NCBI GenBank assembly: GCA_029260515.1
Contig: JAJDDC010000019.1
Coordinates: 124,001 to 188,000 of the forward strand
DNA from: Phycisphaerales bacterium
GTDB lineage: Bacteria; Planctomycetota; Phycisphaerae; Phycisphaerales; UBA1924
Direction of reading: 5' to 3'
DNA length: 64,000 nt
A program made the translations under genes and the position numbers. Shown piece by piece: positions 39,042 to 47,120 of the stretch; the stretch's first letter is position 1; every line of letters begins with the position of its first letter. The notes below the pieces were generated by a model. The model was not told the origin of the DNA, did not search any database, and saw only the letters and a list, made by a program, of their open reading frames with translations.

Positions 39042-39764
39042 TTACGGGCACCCCGAGCCGAACAGCACCAGGTACGCGACGACATCGGAGAAGTCGTAGA
39101 CATCCGCCGGCTCGGCCAGGTCCGCGGTCGGCTGCATGCCGGCGAAGTCGGTGATGAACTGGATCACGTCGGAGAAGTCGAGGACGCCGTAGGGGTGGGT
39201 CATGTCGGCGTTGCAGCGTTCGTCGGAGAGGATGCCGTCGTAGGTGTGGTACCGCCCGCCGGCGGGGTCCCCGCTGCCGTTGATGTTGAGGTCCCCGGTT
39301 TCGACGGATGTCGGGATGTGCACCTCGCCGAACGAGCCGACGACGAAGCCCAGGTGCAGAATATCGATGAACCGATCGCCGGCGACGTCGCGTGAGACGA
39401 GCGCGTACACGATCCCCTCGGCCTCGTGGGCCGCGTTGTCGAAGTCCGGGACGGACGAGATGTAGGCGTTGATGCTCAGGAGCGCCGCGGGCGTGACCTG
39501 ATCACGCCAGACGCCGTCGAGGAACGCCTGGTCGGGCGCGGTCCCGCCCAGGCAGCGGCATAGGCCCTCGTAGTCGCCGGCGACGACGGTCTTGCTGGTC
39601 GCGAAGCCGGCCCGGAGGCAGCCGTCGGTGCTCGTGGCGTACACCGCGGCGGGCGACGGGCCCACGGCGGCAACGATGACGCCCGCCGCGATCGCGAGCG
39701 AGGCTCCCGAACGTATCGCGCAACCACAGCCCGAACGGTTCATGAAACGTGAACGCGTGTGCAT
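39042..39764 (-). CDS. exported GC-type dockerin protein
   Basis: 240 residues. ATG 39764 is chosen because AAGGGGG precedes it by 5 bases; Met9 (39743) has none. After a longish signal (ASLAIAAGVIVAAVGPSPAA) the mature part has YATSTDGCLRAGFATSKTVVAGDYEGLCRCLGG and DVAGDRFIDILHLGFVVGS. Two dockerin-like repeats (GVLDFSDVIQFITDF, DVYDFSDVVAYLVLF) end in SGCP. It is convergent with the previous gene by 6 bases. No enzyme family recognised. Confidence 0.78.
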   Translation of the reverse strand: MHTRSRFMNRSGCGCAIRSGASLAIAAGVIVAAVGPSPAAVYATSTDGCLRAGFATSKTVVAGDYEGLCRCLGGTAPDQAFLDGVWRDQVTPAALLSINAYISSVPDFDNAAHEAEGIVYALVSRDVAGDRFIDILHLGFVVGSFGEVHIPTSVETGDLNINGSGDPAGGRYHTYDGILSDERCNADMTHPYGVLDFSDVIQFITDFAGMQPTADLAEPADVYDFSDVVAYLVLFGSGCP

Positions 39765-39795
39765 CACAACCCCCTTGTTGTCAGACCGACGCTGT

Positions 39796-40584
39796 CTACG
39801 GACACCCGCTCCCGAAGACGATCAGGAACTGCACGACGTCGGAGAAATCCCACTGGCCGATCGGCTCGGCCAGGTCGGCTTCCGGGGTCTGGTTGCTGAA
39901 GGCGACGAGGAACGCGACCACGTCGGAGAAGTCGAGCTGCCCGATAGGCTCGGCCAGGTCCGCGGGGCACAGGTCCGCGAGGCGGATGATCTGCATGCCG
40001 TTGAGCACGGAGCGGATGTTGGCGCTGATAAGGCCCGAGTGGACATCGAGGTCGCCGCCGGCGCCAACCGTCGCGATCTGCGACATGTACGTGACGCCAT
40101 CCTCGTGCGCGCCCGACCAGGCGCCCCCGACGAGGACGGGGTCTTCCAGGTTCTGGTCGATCCGCAGGCGGCTCTTGAGGGCGCTGTCGTCGAAGGCGAT
40201 GCCGTACATGATGACGCGGTAGTCGCCCGGCTCGAGGTTGTCGATGAACAGGCACCCGTCGATGGGGTCGTTGAAGCTTGTGAAGCAGTCGTCGAGCAGC
40301 GCCTCGTCGGCGCCGCTCGTGCCCGCGATGTCGCCCGACTCGACGACGTCGAAGCCGATGTTTCGGATGCTGACGAGCGTGGGCGCGCCGTCGAGCCCGA
40401 CGAGCGGGAATCCGACGCCGTTGGGCATCGCGTCGAACGTGTTCCAGACGCCCGCCAGCCCCTCGGCGGCGTAGCTGGCCGGGGGCGCGGTGTCGGGCGT
40501 CCCCCATTCGATGTTGAAGGACTGGGCGACGGCGGGGAGCGCCGCCGCGCTGACGATCGAGACCGCGATTCCGATGCAGTTCAT
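39796..40584 (-). CDS. exported GC-type dockerin protein, PEP-like fold
   Basis: 262 residues from ATG 40584 (AGGAC upstream); signal peptide IAVSIVSAAALPAVA. A mature domain with FNIEWGTPDTAPPASYAAEGLAGVWN, LFIDNLEPGDYRVIMYGIAFDD and GAWSGAHEDGVTYMSQIA suggests a jelly-roll fold of the fasciclin/discoidin sort seen in planctomycete exoproteins. GQLDFSDVVAFLVAF and GQWDFSDVVQFLIVF are the two repeats, with the end SGCP. Same strand as the preceding gene, 32 bases apart, so they may be co-transcribed. Confidence 0.8.
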   Translation of the reverse strand: MNCIGIAVSIVSAAALPAVAQSFNIEWGTPDTAPPASYAAEGLAGVWNTFDAMPNGVGFPLVGLDGAPTLVSIRNIGFDVVESGDIAGTSGADEALLDDCFTSFNDPIDGCLFIDNLEPGDYRVIMYGIAFDDSALKSRLRIDQNLEDPVLVGGAWSGAHEDGVTYMSQIATVGAGGDLDVHSGLISANIRSVLNGMQIIRLADLCPADLAEPIGQLDFSDVVAFLVAFSNQTPEADLAEPIGQWDFSDVVQFLIVFGSGCP

Positions 40585-40735
40585 GGGTGACTGTCCTGTT
40601 TGGGAGACCCGACCCAAAAACGCGTAGCCGGCACGCCGCCGGGCTTTCATTTCGCGAGTATACAGGCGCCGCCCCAGGCTCCAAACATGAAGCCCGGATA
40701 CGGTCCCGTGGTCCCCGAGCGGCCCGTGCGCCGCC

Positions 40736-41059
40736 CTACGGGCAGCCGGCCGAGAAAATCGTCAGGAACGCGACGACGTCGGAAAAGTCCCACTGCAAGG
40801 CGGGGAGCGCGAGGTCGGCCTCGTCGAGCATGAGGCTAAAGGCGACGAGGAACGCCGTGACGTCGGAGAAATCCAGCTGGTCGTAGGGCAGGGCGAGGTC
40901 CGCGGGCGAGCAGGGTCCCGTGCATTCGACGGCGAAGACGTAGGCCGCGCCGTTGGAGCCCTCGCCGTCGTGGTCCTCGAGGTTGGCGCCGACGACGATG
41001 TTCGTGGCGTCTATGGAGATCGAGTGCCCGAAGTTGTCGAACCCCCCTCTGGCACACCG
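40736..41059 (-). pseudogene. C-terminal remnant of an FG-GAP/dockerin exported protein
   Basis: Reading the minus strand from 41059, an open frame of about 100 codons has no start codon and no signal peptide. It gives GFDNFGHSISIDATNIVVGANLED, the last FG-GAP-type (integrin alpha beta-propeller) repeat, then 'CSPADLALPYDQLDFSDVTAFLVAF' and 'ALQWDFSDVVAFLTIF' repeats and the end AGCP. The 5' part is missing; the open frame breaks at a C6 run (41042-41047) and then hits a stop. A rearrangement that brought the LuxR-type gene close could have removed it. The stop is at 40736-40738. Confidence 0.7.
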
Positions 41060-41170
41060 TCACGCTTCAGGGGCGCGTCTACCGGGCAGACACGCGTCTC
41101 CCAACACCGATTTGATTCGCACCGAACCCCAGAACTGGTGCAATTGCCCCTGGCGATTCCACGGAATGCA

Positions 41171-41176
41171 TATAAT
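41171..41176 (+). promoter_or_regulatory. perfect TATAAT -10 of the LuxR-type gene
   Basis: TATAAT at 41171-41176 in an AT-rich patch, unusual in this GC-rich window. The nearest -35-like TTGCCC (41144-41149) has a 21-base spacer, which is long. Transcription would start near 41183, about 20 bases before ATG 41204. Confidence 0.5.
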
Positions 41177-41203
41177 ACAATGCAAGGGGACTGGTGCGAC
41201 ACA

Positions 41204-42373
41204 ATGAAGATGATGGATTCCAACGCCGCAACACGCCTGCTCGACTGGGCCCTGTCGATCAGCCCATCGTCAGACGCGCACCCGCGTGCGTTGTGCGATG
41301 TGGTGCAGCGTGTGGTCGGCCCGAGCGCCGGCGTAAGCGTCATCCTCTGGGATCACAACAATGACCGCTTCACGCGCAGCGTCTCGACCATCCCGGGACA
41401 GCCGGAAGATTTCGGCGTCAGGCACGTGCGAACTGGTGTGGGTACAACCGCGGCCATCGTTCACGAGCGGCGAATCGTCCACTGCCCGCGTGTCAGCGCC
41501 ACCATCGAGCGCGAGAACCCGATGCTCCGAGAGCACCAGATCGAGTCGTACGTCGGGGCGCCGATCATGCACGCAGACCACGCCATCGGGGCCATCTACC
41601 TGCTCTACCGCCAACCCGAGCACGCGACGGGCGACGAGGTCGAACTGCTCGGGCGCCTCGCCGCCGCGTCCGCGGGATCGCTCGCCCCGATCTCCGGTGT
41701 CGGCGCCGCAACAGCCCGGCCCGAGCCGCGAGCGCCGGAGATGAACCCGAAGGCGTCCGTGTGGGACGCGATCGTCAACGACCCGGTCACAGGCTCGGCG
41801 CTGATCGACGAGGACGGCGTGGTCCGCATGTGGACGCCCACGATGGCGCGCCACTGGGGCGTCGAGCCCGAGTGCCCCAGCAGGATGGAGGCGTTCCTGC
41901 CCCACGCGACCGCGAGCACGCTCGCGTCGCTGGTCGAGCAGTGCCGCACGAGCGGCCAGACCACGGGCATCACCGGGCTGCACCTGGGCCGCCCCCAGGT
42001 CACGGTCTGCCGGCTCGTCCGCGAGCGTCCCGACGCGTGCGACCGATTCTGGCTCTCGACGTTCCGACCCGACGAGTTCCGGGACGCGCCCGCGCCCCTG
42101 CGTGCGCTCTCGACCCGCGAGTCATCGCTCGGGGTCTTCGAGACGCTGACGCGTCGTGAGCTGGAAGTGCTCGCGCTGCTCGGCGAGGGGATGGGCCTGC
42201 ACGAAATCGCCGCACGCCTGCACCGCTCCCGCAAAACGATCGACAACCACCGGCGCTCGATCGGTGTGAAGCTCGGCGCGCGGAACCTGCCGGAGCTGAT
42301 CATGATCGCCTCCCGCAGCGGGCTCCGCATCGACGACGTCTCGGCGGGCGCGCGCAAGCCGGCCGCCGGTTAG
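41204..42373 (+). CDS. LuxR-type transcriptional regulator with GAF-like sensor
   Basis: 389 residues. ATG 41204 fits the promoter; ATG 41180 is in frame but overlaps the expected initiation region. Residues ~10-170 read as a GAF domain (VSVILWDHNNDRF, VGTTAAIVHERRIVHCP, IESYVGAPIMHADHAIGAIYLLY). A PAS-like segment follows (SALIDEDGVVRMWTPTMARHWG). The last 60 residues form a LuxR/GerE helix-turn-helix: LTRRELEVLALLGEGMGLHEIAARLHRSRKTIDNHRRSI. It is probably a sensor-regulator without a receiver domain. Ligand and targets unknown; it sits in the dockerin cluster, which makes that cluster a candidate target. Confidence 0.85.
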   Translation: MKMMDSNAATRLLDWALSISPSSDAHPRALCDVVQRVVGPSAGVSVILWDHNNDRFTRSVSTIPGQPEDFGVRHVRTGVGTTAAIVHERRIVHCPRVSATIERENPMLREHQIESYVGAPIMHADHAIGAIYLLYRQPEHATGDEVELLGRLAAASAGSLAPISGVGAATARPEPRAPEMNPKASVWDAIVNDPVTGSALIDEDGVVRMWTPTMARHWGVEPECPSRMEAFLPHATASTLASLVEQCRTSGQTTGITGLHLGRPQVTVCRLVRERPDACDRFWLSTFRPDEFRDAPAPLRALSTRESSLGVFETLTRRELEVLALLGEGMGLHEIAARLHRSRKTIDNHRRSIGVKLGARNLPELIMIASRSGLRIDDVSAGARKPAAG

Positions 42374-42382
42374 CGCACACGC

Positions 42383-42388
42383 TACGCT
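42383..42388 (+). promoter_or_regulatory. -10-like hexamer before the second VOC gene
   Basis: TACGCT ends 7 bases before the ATG at 42396; no Shine-Dalgarno. Consistent with a leaderless start. Confidence 0.25.
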
Positions 42389-42395
42389 CCCTCGA

Positions 42396-42806
42396 ATGAG
42401 CACGATCCGCGGCATCCTGGAAACCGTGCTGTACGCCGACGACCTCGACGCGGCCGAGCGGTTCTACACCGGCGTCCTCGGCCTCCAGCGACTCGGCGAA
42501 GGCTCGGCACTCATGCGCACGTTCCGCGTCGCCCGCGAGCAGGTGCTGCTCGTCTTCGACCCCTCGGTCAGCGAGGCCGCGGGGAGGGACGTGCCCTCAC
42601 ACGGCTCGCGCGGGGACGGGCACGTCGCCCTGCTCGTCGAGGCGGGCGCCCTCGATGATTGGCGCCGACGCCTCGAGGACGCGGGCTGCGGCGTCGAGCA
42701 GGACGTCACGTGGGAGACGCTCAGGGGCCGGTCGATCTACACCCGCGACCCGGCGGGCAACTCCGTCGAGCTGACCGAGGCCGATATCTGGGCGCCGCGG
42801 GTCTGA
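42396..42806 (+). CDS. VOC-family (glyoxalase/bleomycin-resistance-like) protein
   Basis: 136 residues, one VOC unit pair. ILETVLYADDLDAAERFYTGVLGLQRL is the first module, HVALLVE carries the metal His, and SIYTRDPAGNSVELTEADIW carries the metal Glu. It differs from the VOC protein at 33484 and may have another substrate. No Shine-Dalgarno is visible. Confidence 0.87.
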   Translation: MSTIRGILETVLYADDLDAAERFYTGVLGLQRLGEGSALMRTFRVAREQVLLVFDPSVSEAAGRDVPSHGSRGDGHVALLVEAGALDDWRRRLEDAGCGVEQDVTWETLRGRSIYTRDPAGNSVELTEADIWAPRV

Positions 42807-42983
42807 TCAGGGTCCTCTGGAGGCCCGCAGGGCCCCTCGGGCGGCGGTCCGGTGTATCGCCCTTGCACCCCCTGTATAGCGGGGGCGAAGATGAAGACGC
42901 TTGCGGGATGATGTAGCGGGGTCGTGCGCCCAGGGCGGACCCCCGAGAGGGCGCGAACGCGCCCAGAGCCGAGGGAGCAAGGC

Positions 42984-43739
42984 ATGAGACGCAACGCACT
43001 GACGGCGGTGGTGGCGACAACGCTGCTCGCGGCGCACGCGCCCGCACAGATCGAGATCATCTACGACCAACCCCCCGCGACCTCCGAGGGGGACGTCTCG
43101 GGCGGGTACTACTCCAACACGCTCTCGGACACCCTCCTCTACGACTCGTTCACGCTGCTCGATGACGCGGTGCTCGACGAGCTGCAGGTCTGGGGCTTCG
43201 GGTTCATGTACGACGAGCAGATCCGCGTGACAATCTACGATGGCGGCGCGCCCGTCGGGATCGGGCCCATCGTCGCAACGCGCGCGTTCGCGCCCGGGGA
43301 GTTCGGCGTCGAGGTCACATCGGGCTTCATCGAAGAGGGACACGTCTGGTGGCAGGAGGAACGGGCGACGTTCCTGATCGACCCGCCTATCCGCGCCGAG
43401 GGCGGACGCAAGTACTGGCTGAGTGTCTCGGGCGAAGTCGGGCTTGTCTGGTCGTACCGCGCACTGGCGGGAGATCTGAACATCCTGTACTCGAACGCGG
43501 CACAGACCGCGTTCTGGGACCAGAGCGACACGGACATGGCGCTCCGGATGCTCGGTCGCCCCGCCAGCCCCGCGGACCTGGCCGAACCGTACGGGGCGCT
43601 GGACTTCACGGACGTCGTCGCGTTCCTGGTCGCGTTCGCGGGCGCCGACGGGGCCGCCGACCTCGCCGAGCCGATAGGCGAGCACGACTTTGCCGACGTC
43701 ATCGCGTTCCTGCAGGCGTTCGCCGCGGGCGCCCCCTGA
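42984..43739 (+). CDS. exported dockerin-type protein with altered C-terminus
   Basis: 251 residues from ATG 42984, preceded by GGGAGCAAGG; signal peptide ends AHAPAQ (22). The mature domain (IIYDQPPATSEGDVSGGYYSNTL, LLDDAVLDELQVWGFGFM, FLIDPPIRAEGGRKYWLSVSG) is beta-rich, resembling a choice-of-anchor or carbohydrate-binding sheet. Two repeats (GALDFTDVVAFLVAF, GEHDFADVIAFLQAF) end in AGAP: the Cys of the usual GCP is replaced by Ala, so anchoring through that Cys is not possible. Confidence 0.8.
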   Translation: MRRNALTAVVATTLLAAHAPAQIEIIYDQPPATSEGDVSGGYYSNTLSDTLLYDSFTLLDDAVLDELQVWGFGFMYDEQIRVTIYDGGAPVGIGPIVATRAFAPGEFGVEVTSGFIEEGHVWWQEERATFLIDPPIRAEGGRKYWLSVSGEVGLVWSYRALAGDLNILYSNAAQTAFWDQSDTDMALRMLGRPASPADLAEPYGALDFTDVVAFLVAFAGADGAADLAEPIGEHDFADVIAFLQAFAAGAP

Positions 43740-43755
43740 TCGCCCACCGCACGCG

Positions 43756-43761
43756 TACACT
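43756..43761 (+). promoter_or_regulatory. -10-like hexamer before the lipoprotein gene
   Basis: TACACT ends 6 bases before the ATG at 43768; neither a -35 nor a Shine-Dalgarno is visible. Confidence 0.25.
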
Positions 43762-43767
43762 CGCGGC

Positions 43768-44484
43768 ATGAGCACGCGATACAACACACGCCGCACCGAC
43801 CGGCTGGCACTGCTCGCCGTCGGCGTCACGGCCTGCGCCCTGGTCGCGGGCGGGTGCGAGGACAGCTCCGGGTCCTCCTCGTCGTCGTCGTCCAACGAGC
43901 CGCTCGAGAACCTGTCCGACAACCCGCAGTCGCTGCTCGGGCGATCGGCCAAGTCCGCCAAGGACCTGCGCGACCAGATCGAGCAACGCGACGCCGCGGC
44001 GACCGGGCTTGCCGACGAGCTGGCGGGCGTGGACGCGGTCGAGGTCGCCGGGCTCCGCTGGTCGATCCCGGAGGGCTGGACACCCGTCGAGCCCGGCTCG
44101 CCGATGCGCCAGGCCGAGCTCCACGTCGAGCACGCGCTGGGCGCGAGCGTCGTCACCTTCTCGACCGCGGGCGGCACCGTGCAGCAGAACCTGTCCCGCT
44201 GGGGCGCCCAGGTGCTCGACTCGGCGACGGGCGAACGCCAACGCCCACGCGCCGACGTGCGACAGATCGCGGGCCTCACGGTCCACGTCGTGGAGTTCGA
44301 CGGCACCTACATGTCCGGCATGCCCGGCGGACGCCAGACCGAGATCCCGTACCAAACACTCCTCGGCGCGATCGTCGAATCGCCCGACGGGCTCGTGTTC
44401 GTCAAGATGACCGGGCCCGAGGACGCGATGCGCACGGCCCGGGGCGCTTGGGACACCATGATCGGCGGGATGACCGCGCCCTGA
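43768..44484 (+). CDS. lipoprotein with Ser-rich linker
   Basis: 238 residues; lipobox LVAGGC gives lipidated Cys30. The mature chain starts with a linker containing seven Ser in a row, then a helical stretch (LLGRSAKSAKDLRDQIEQRDAA) and a beta domain with VAGLRWSIPEGWTPVEPGSPMRQAEL and ASVVTFSTAGGTVQQNLSRWGAQV, the pattern of a 'SIPEGW' lipid- or ligand-binding fold seen in planctomycete lipoproteins. No function known. Convergent with the FKBP gene by 15 bases. Confidence 0.77.
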   Translation: MSTRYNTRRTDRLALLAVGVTACALVAGGCEDSSGSSSSSSSNEPLENLSDNPQSLLGRSAKSAKDLRDQIEQRDAAATGLADELAGVDAVEVAGLRWSIPEGWTPVEPGSPMRQAELHVEHALGASVVTFSTAGGTVQQNLSRWGAQVLDSATGERQRPRADVRQIAGLTVHVVEFDGTYMSGMPGGRQTEIPYQTLLGAIVESPDGLVFVKMTGPEDAMRTARGAWDTMIGGMTAP

Positions 44485-44499
44485 GCCGGGAGTCGTCCG

Positions 44500-44832
44500 T
44501 CAGGACACGCCCAGCAGCTCGATCTCGAAGAGCAGGTCGGCCCGCGGTGGGATAACCGGGGGGCTGCCGTGCTCGCCGTAGGCCAGGGCGTAGGGCACGG
44601 TCAGCTTCCGCTTGCCGCCAACCTTCATGCCCGGGATGCCCTTCTGCCAACCCGGGATCAGGTTGCGCAGGGGGAACTCGACGGGCTCGCCCCGCTCGTA
44701 CGAGGAGTCGAAGACCGTGCCGTCCATCAGCGTGCCCTTGTAGTGGACGTTGACGGTCGCGCCCGCGGGGCACTCGGGCCCGGCGCCGACCTGCATGTCC
44801 TCGATCTCAAGCGTCGTCACCTGCTCGCTCAT
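44500..44832 (-). CDS. FKBP-type peptidyl-prolyl isomerase
   Basis: 110 residues, a single FKBP domain without signal peptide. It catalyses prolyl cis-trans isomerisation of folding proteins in the cytoplasm. Visible family residues: [24 protein letters not shown] (with the Asp and Tyr of the active pocket), [27 protein letters not shown], and [25 protein letters not shown]. Start at ATG 44832 with GAGAGGA ten bases upstream. Divergent from dps. Confidence 0.95.
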   Translation of the reverse strand: MSEQVTTLEIEDMQVGAGPECPAGATVNVHYKGTLMDGTVFDSSYERGEPVEFPLRNLIPGWQKGIPGMKVGGKRKLTVPYALAYGEHGSPPVIPPRADLLFEIELLGVS

Positions 44833-44919
44833 CTGCCGTACATCCTCTCGTTCGGGCTCTCGTTCGTGGCTCGTATTCGGCCGTCTCGAGGGCATCCTAC
44901 CCCCCGCATCGGCGCGAGA

Positions 44920-44956
44920 TTGCCCCGGGTTGTCGGTCAGCCTAGAATGATTCTAA
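44920..44956 (+). promoter_or_regulatory. dps promoter with PerR/Fur-like operator over the -10
   Basis: TTGCCC (44920-44925), 17-base spacer, TAGAAT (44943-44948). The -10 lies inside the near-perfect 7-1-7 palindrome CTAGAATGATTCTAA (44942-44956), which matches the PerR box consensus TTATAATnATTATAA at 12 of 15 positions. A repressor bound here would cover the -10 and the start codon at 44958. The predicted start of transcription is only about 3 bases from the ATG. Confidence 0.65.
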
Positions 44957-44957
44957 G

Positions 44958-45434
44958 ATGAATACCACGACCAAGCGACATACCAGCACCGAATCGTCGG
45001 CCGAGACCGCCGAGGCCCTCAACGCCCTGCTCGCCGACGCCACCGTCCTCTGGTTCAAGCTCCACAACGACCACTGGAACGTCGCGGGCCCGCAGTTCTT
45101 CACGCTCCACCAGAAGTACGAGGAGTTGTACACACGCTGGGGCCAGATCGTGGACCAGCTGGCCGAGCGAGTCCTGACGATCGGGCATACGCCGATCGGG
45201 ACGCTCACCGAGGCGCTGCGTATGTCCGCGATCAAGGAACGGGCAGTGAGCCTGGAGGCGGGCGACCGCGTCCGCTCGACGCTCGACGACCTGGCACTGG
45301 CGCACGCCAGGATGGGCGAGGCGATCGAGAAAGCGTCCAAGTCGGGCGACCGAGGGACCGAGAATGTCCTCGACGACATCCGCGACACCACCGAAAAGAA
45401 CATGTGGATGCTGCGGGCATACCTCGCCGAGTAG
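44958..45434 (+). CDS. dps: Dps-family ferritin-like DNA-protection protein
   Basis: 158 residues. Dodecameric mini-ferritin that oxidises Fe(II) with peroxide and can coat DNA. LWFKLHNDHWNVAGPQFFTLHQKYEELY carries the intersubunit ferroxidase His/Asp/Glu residues; the four-helix bundle continues in WGQIVDQLAERVLTIGHTPIGTL. The N-terminal tail has a few Lys/Arg and many Thr, so DNA binding is possible but not strong. Start codon lies 2 bases after a PerR/Fur-like operator with no Shine-Dalgarno, implying a leaderless mRNA. A terminator follows. Confidence 0.93.
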   Translation: MNTTTKRHTSTESSAETAEALNALLADATVLWFKLHNDHWNVAGPQFFTLHQKYEELYTRWGQIVDQLAERVLTIGHTPIGTLTEALRMSAIKERAVSLEAGDRVRSTLDDLALAHARMGEAIEKASKSGDRGTENVLDDIRDTTEKNMWMLRAYLAE

Positions 45435-45473
45435 GCTACGATCAAGATGTAATCGACATTCCAGGCAGAGATC

Positions 45474-45529
45474 GGGCGCGCCCGTTGAGCTATCCCCCCC
45501 CTGCTCGCGTGGCGCGCCCTCTCTTTTTT
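45474..45529 (+). terminator. intrinsic terminator of dps
   Basis: GGGCGCGCC (45474-45482) pairs with GGCGCGCCC (45510-45518), 27-base loop, then TCTCTTTTTTT. Long loop, but the T run is strong. It sits between dps and the convergent helicase gene. Confidence 0.75.
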
Positions 45530-45562
45530 TGCGCCGCAAGGGCGGCCCCCGGACGGCGTGGC

Positions 45563-47071
45563 TCACGCGGGATCGAGATCGAAGTACGCGGCGATGTACC
45601 CCCGGATGTCCTCGGTCTGCGTGAGCTTCACGACGTCGAGCAGACGCGACAGGTCCCGCTTGCGCTTCTCGTCGATCGCACCGGCGTCGATGAGGTCGTC
45701 GATCGCACGCCCCTCGACGCGGTCGTCGCCGGGCTCGCTCAGGCGGTAGCGCCCGGGGATCGATGTGGGCTCGATAAGGCCGAGTTTTTCGAGCGTGATC
45801 AGGGCGTACTCGAGCTGTCCCCCGCCCCGCCCGTGCCGGTGCCCGCGCCCGACGACCGCGAGCCGCAGCTCCTCCGCATCGAAGTCGTCGCGCGTCTCGC
45901 CCACGCGTGCCCGCTCGATCGCGGTCCAGACCTCGACGAGGAAATCCGCCGACGGGTTCTGCCACTCGACGAACTGGTGCACGATCGCCAGGTCGTCCTG
46001 GTTGTACAGCAGCACACACTCGCTGGGCTCGCCGTCGCGCCCGGCCCGCCCGACCTCCTGGTGGTACGCCTCGACCGAGCCGGGGACCTGGGCGTGCGCG
46101 ATGAAGCGGATGTCGGGCTTGTCCACGCCCATGCCGAAGGCGTTGGTCGCCAGCAGCAGCAGGCGGTCGTCGGGCGATGCCTCGACAAATCGGCGGCTGA
46201 TGCGCTTCTTCTGGCGCGGGTCCAGCCGCCCGTGGTAAAACGCGACCTCGCGGTCGGGCGCCGCCCGGCGCAGCTCGACCTCGAAACGCTCCAGGTCCTT
46301 GATGAGCGAGAAGTAGACGATGCCCGTGCCGGCGTGGCGCGCGCACAGCCCGCCGATCGCGTCCAGCTTGTCCTGGTCCGACCACACCGGCTCGACCCGC
46401 AGCGACAGGTTCGGGCGGTCGATGGGCGATGCGATCAACGGCATCGACGCCTCGTCGAGGCCCAGCGTCGCGCGGATGTCCTCGCGGACCGCCCGCGTCG
46501 CGGTCGCGGTCAGCGCGATCGTGACAGGTGCGCCCAACACCTCTCGGAACTGGCCCACCTGCTGGTACGCCGGTCGGAGGTCGTGCCCCCACTTCGACAC
46601 ACAATGCGCCTCATCGACGGCCAGCAGCTTGACGCCGCCCGGGACGCGCTCGAGTGCGCGTACGAACTCGGGCTTGTGCATCCGCTCGGGAGTCGCATAG
46701 ATCAGCTCGTAGGCGCCCTCGCCCAGCCGCTCGTACCGCTTCTCCCGCTCGCGCTTGCCCAGTGTCGAGTTGATGTACTGCGCCCGGATCCCACGGCGTT
46801 TGAGCGCCCCCACCTGGTCCTCCATCAACGCGATCAGGGGGCTGAACACCAGCGCCACGCCCGGCCCGGCCTCGTCGCGCCCGGGCAGGGCGAGGGCGGG
46901 CAGCTGGTAGCACAGGCTCTTGCCCGAGCCCGTCGGCATGACCACCAGCGAGTCGCGTCCCGCGAGCGTGCGCCCGATGATCTCGCCCTGCAGCGTGCGC
47001 AGCGACTCGAGCCCGAACCTGTCGCGGAGCAGGGGCAAGGCCGCATCGAGACTCGGACGGGCTGCGGGCAT
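45563..47071 (-). CDS. short RecQ-family helicase
   Basis: 502 residues, without the zinc site, HRDC or tail of RecQ at 29705. Walker A TGSGKS at 47-52, DEAH at 153-156 (AVDEAHCVSKWGHDLRPAYQQ), ALTATATRAVREDI, and GRAGRDG are intact, so it should hydrolyse ATP and unwind DNA. After the helicase core, GGQLEYALITLEKLGLIEPTSIPGRYRLSE is a winged-helix-like end. No CxxC pairs follow the core. It may be a repair helicase specialised for another substrate. The upstream gene is ppk2, 49 bases away on the same strand. Confidence 0.9.
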   Translation of the reverse strand: MPAARPSLDAALPLLRDRFGLESLRTLQGEIIGRTLAGRDSLVVMPTGSGKSLCYQLPALALPGRDEAGPGVALVFSPLIALMEDQVGALKRRGIRAQYINSTLGKREREKRYERLGEGAYELIYATPERMHKPEFVRALERVPGGVKLLAVDEAHCVSKWGHDLRPAYQQVGQFREVLGAPVTIALTATATRAVREDIRATLGLDEASMPLIASPIDRPNLSLRVEPVWSDQDKLDAIGGLCARHAGTGIVYFSLIKDLERFEVELRRAAPDREVAFYHGRLDPRQKKRISRRFVEASPDDRLLLLATNAFGMGVDKPDIRFIAHAQVPGSVEAYHQEVGRAGRDGEPSECVLLYNQDDLAIVHQFVEWQNPSADFLVEVWTAIERARVGETRDDFDAEELRLAVVGRGHRHGRGGGQLEYALITLEKLGLIEPTSIPGRYRLSEPGDDRVEGRAIDDLIDAGAIDEKRKRDLSRLLDVVKLTQTEDIRGYIAAYFDLDPA

Positions 47072-47120
47072 GGGGGCAAGGGTAGACCCGCCCCCCCAGG
47101 GATACGGGCCGCACGAGGCG

